From: Brevundimonas sp. UBA7635
Lineage (GTDB): Bacteria; Pseudomonadota; Alphaproteobacteria; Caulobacterales; Caulobacteraceae
Reading direction: 5' to 3'
DNA: 6,489 bases
NCBI GenBank assembly: GCA_002483865.1
Contig: DLIT01000165.1
Coordinates: 1,614 to 8,102, forward strand
Below the pieces are notes generated by a model. That model ran no database searches. It was not told the origin of the DNA and worked only from the letters and a program-made list of their open reading frames with translations. Position 1 is the stretch's first letter. Each line of letters opens with the position of its first letter. A program made the position numbers and the translations under genes. This document shows, piece after piece, positions 5,532 to 6,489 of this stretch.

Positions 5532-6489
5532 ATGAGTCAAATCGACATCCTTCAACAGCAACCGCGCCGGATCGGCTGGGGCCTGGCGGCCCTGGTCGTG
5601 GCGGGCAACATGATTGGATCGGGGGTCTATCTCCTGCCTGTGACCCTGGCCCCGACCGGCAGTTCCAGCCTGATCGGCTGGCTGGTCTGCGGGGCAGGGG
5701 CGGTGACCCTGGCCCTGGTGTTCGGCGGGCTTGGCCGCCTGATGCCGCGGGCCGATGGCCTGGCCGATTTCGCCTCCCAGGGCCTGGGGCGGTTCCTGGG
5801 TTATCAGGCGGGCCTGTTCTACTGGGCGGCCTGCGTCGTCGGCAATGTGGCCGTGGCGGTGGCGGCGGTCGGCTACCTGGCCTTCTTCTTTCCTGTGCTG
5901 AAGCAGCCGCTGTGGGGCGGCCTGGCCAATCTGGTCCTGCTGTGGATCACCACCGGCATCTATGCGCTTGGCACGCGTTCAGCGGCGCGGTTTGGTGCCC
6001 TGAGCCTGGTCATGGGGCTGGTGCCGATTGTCCTGGCCATCATCGCCGGGGCCGTGGCCTTTGATGGCCGCATCTTTGCCGCCAGCTGGAGCCCCGCGGG
6101 CGAGCCCCTGATCCACACGGTCCCGGCATCCCTGGCTATCATCTTCTGGGCCTTCCTGGGCGTCGAAAGCGCGGCGGTCCTGTCGGGGCGGGTGAAGAAC
6201 CCCGGCCGTGATGTCGGCCTGGCCTCGGTCGTCGGCGTACTTTTGGCCTTCGTCGTCTATGTCGCCGCCTGCGTGGCGGTCTTTGGCGTCATTCCGGCAG
6301 GGGCCCTAGCGGAATCGACCAGCCCCTTCGCCGACCTGGTCACCCGGGTCATGGGAGCCTCAGTCGCCGGGCTGGTGGCGGCCTGCGCCGTGATCAAGAC
6401 CAGCGGCACCATCGTTGGATGGACCATGACCGGGGGCGAGACGGCGCGGGCGGCCGCCGAGCGGGGCTGGCTGCCGCGGTGGTTCGGGG
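5532..6489 (+). CDS. APC-superfamily amino acid/polyamine transporter, AdiC-like (3' end outside the window)
   Basis: An inner-membrane transporter; 319 codons are visible of an expected 430-450, with hydrophobic segments throughout. It aligns with E. coli AdiC (arginine/agmatine antiporter) at a constant offset of +4. Seen: VAGNMIGSGVYLLP in TM1 (Asn26 and Ser30 for AdiC Asn22 and Ser26), LGYQAGLFYWAACVVGN in TM3 (Tyr97, Asn105 for Tyr93, Asn101), FWAFLGVESAAV in TM6 (Trp206, Glu212 for Trp202, Glu208), then VKNPGRDV, and GWTMTGGETARAA in TM8 (Trp297 for Trp293). The gating and substrate aromatics are thus kept, but AdiC Ser203 is Ala207. Substrate could be arginine/agmatine, another basic amino acid/amine pair or a neutral amino acid. 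No decarboxylase gene is in view, so acid resistance cannot be claimed. The ATG at 5532 starts a typical short N-terminus. Its Shine-Dalgarno is poor, suggesting a weak, coupled or leaderless start. It is transcribed divergently from the HAD gene. Confidence 0.93.
   Translation, partial: MSQIDILQQQPRRIGWGLAALVVAGNMIGSGVYLLPVTLAPTGSSSLIGWLVCGAGAVTLALVFGGLGRLMPRADGLADFASQGLGRFLGYQAGLFYWAACVVGNVAVAVAAVGYLAFFFPVLKQPLWGGLANLVLLWITTGIYALGTRSAARFGALSLVMGLVPIVLAIIAGAVAFDGRIFAASWSPAGEPLIHTVPASLAIIFWAFLGVESAAVLSGRVKNPGRDVGLASVVGVLLAFVVYVAACVAVFGVIPAGALAESTSPFADLVTRVMGASVAGLVAACAVIKTSGTIVGWTMTGGETARAAAERGWLPRWFG

Noticed and set aside
5448..5561. N-terminal extension of the HAD gene to a TTG start
   Set aside because: It would overlap the divergent transporter. 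The extra 38 residues have no domain meaning, while the ATG at 5447 has a good ribosome site and motif I follows at once.
5513..6064. A 183-codon plus-strand frame overlapping the transporter
   Set aside because: It is out of frame with the AdiC-like protein, and its Gly/Arg/Pro-rich translation has no membrane pattern.
1..6489. Mobile elements, CRISPR arrays, tRNA or rRNA genes, defence or toxin-antitoxin clusters
   Set aside because: No repeat-spacer array, transposase, terminal repeats, tRNA-like fold or recognisable defence gene was seen. Apart from the AT-rich stretch before the receptor, base composition seems even, giving no sign of recent transfer.

Overview
The window looks like ordinary chromosomal DNA from a high-GC alphaproteobacterium. 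Caulobacterales (Caulobacter or Brevundimonas-like) is the best guess. The reasons are strong GC bias at third codon positions, a TonB-dependent receptor of over 1100 residues of the type that is expanded in that order, and promoter-like elements that partly resemble the Caulobacter housekeeping consensus. The assignment is inferred from protein style and composition and has not been tested by a search.

Layout: positions 1-708 (minus strand) hold the first 236 codons of carB, the large subunit of carbamoyl-phosphate synthetase, cut by the window edge. Nine bases upstream on the same strand is a small RraB-like gene (718-993) that is probably co-transcribed with carB. A strong rho-independent terminator (1155-1186) closes the next gene upstream, a large TonB-dependent outer-membrane receptor (1210-4533, minus). 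Its upstream region (4534-4748) is the most AT-rich stretch of the window. It carries candidate promoters and two abutting operator-like repeats one helical turn apart. Next is a HAD-superfamily phosphatase (4749-5447, minus). After an 84-base divergent intergenic region comes an APC-superfamily amino acid/polyamine transporter closely resembling the AdiC arginine/agmatine antiporter (5532-6489, plus, cut by the window edge).

The genes do not form one pathway. CarB makes carbamoyl phosphate for pyrimidine and arginine synthesis, the receptor imports an unknown ligand across the outer membrane, the HAD enzyme is a probable phosphatase of unknown substrate, and the transporter moves amino acids or polyamines across the inner membrane. 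I found no mobile element, CRISPR array, RNA gene, defence cluster or convincing novel system. The points most worth checking are the repeat pair upstream of the receptor, the uncertain start of the RraB-like gene and its tight linkage to carB, and the structured divergent region before the transporter.
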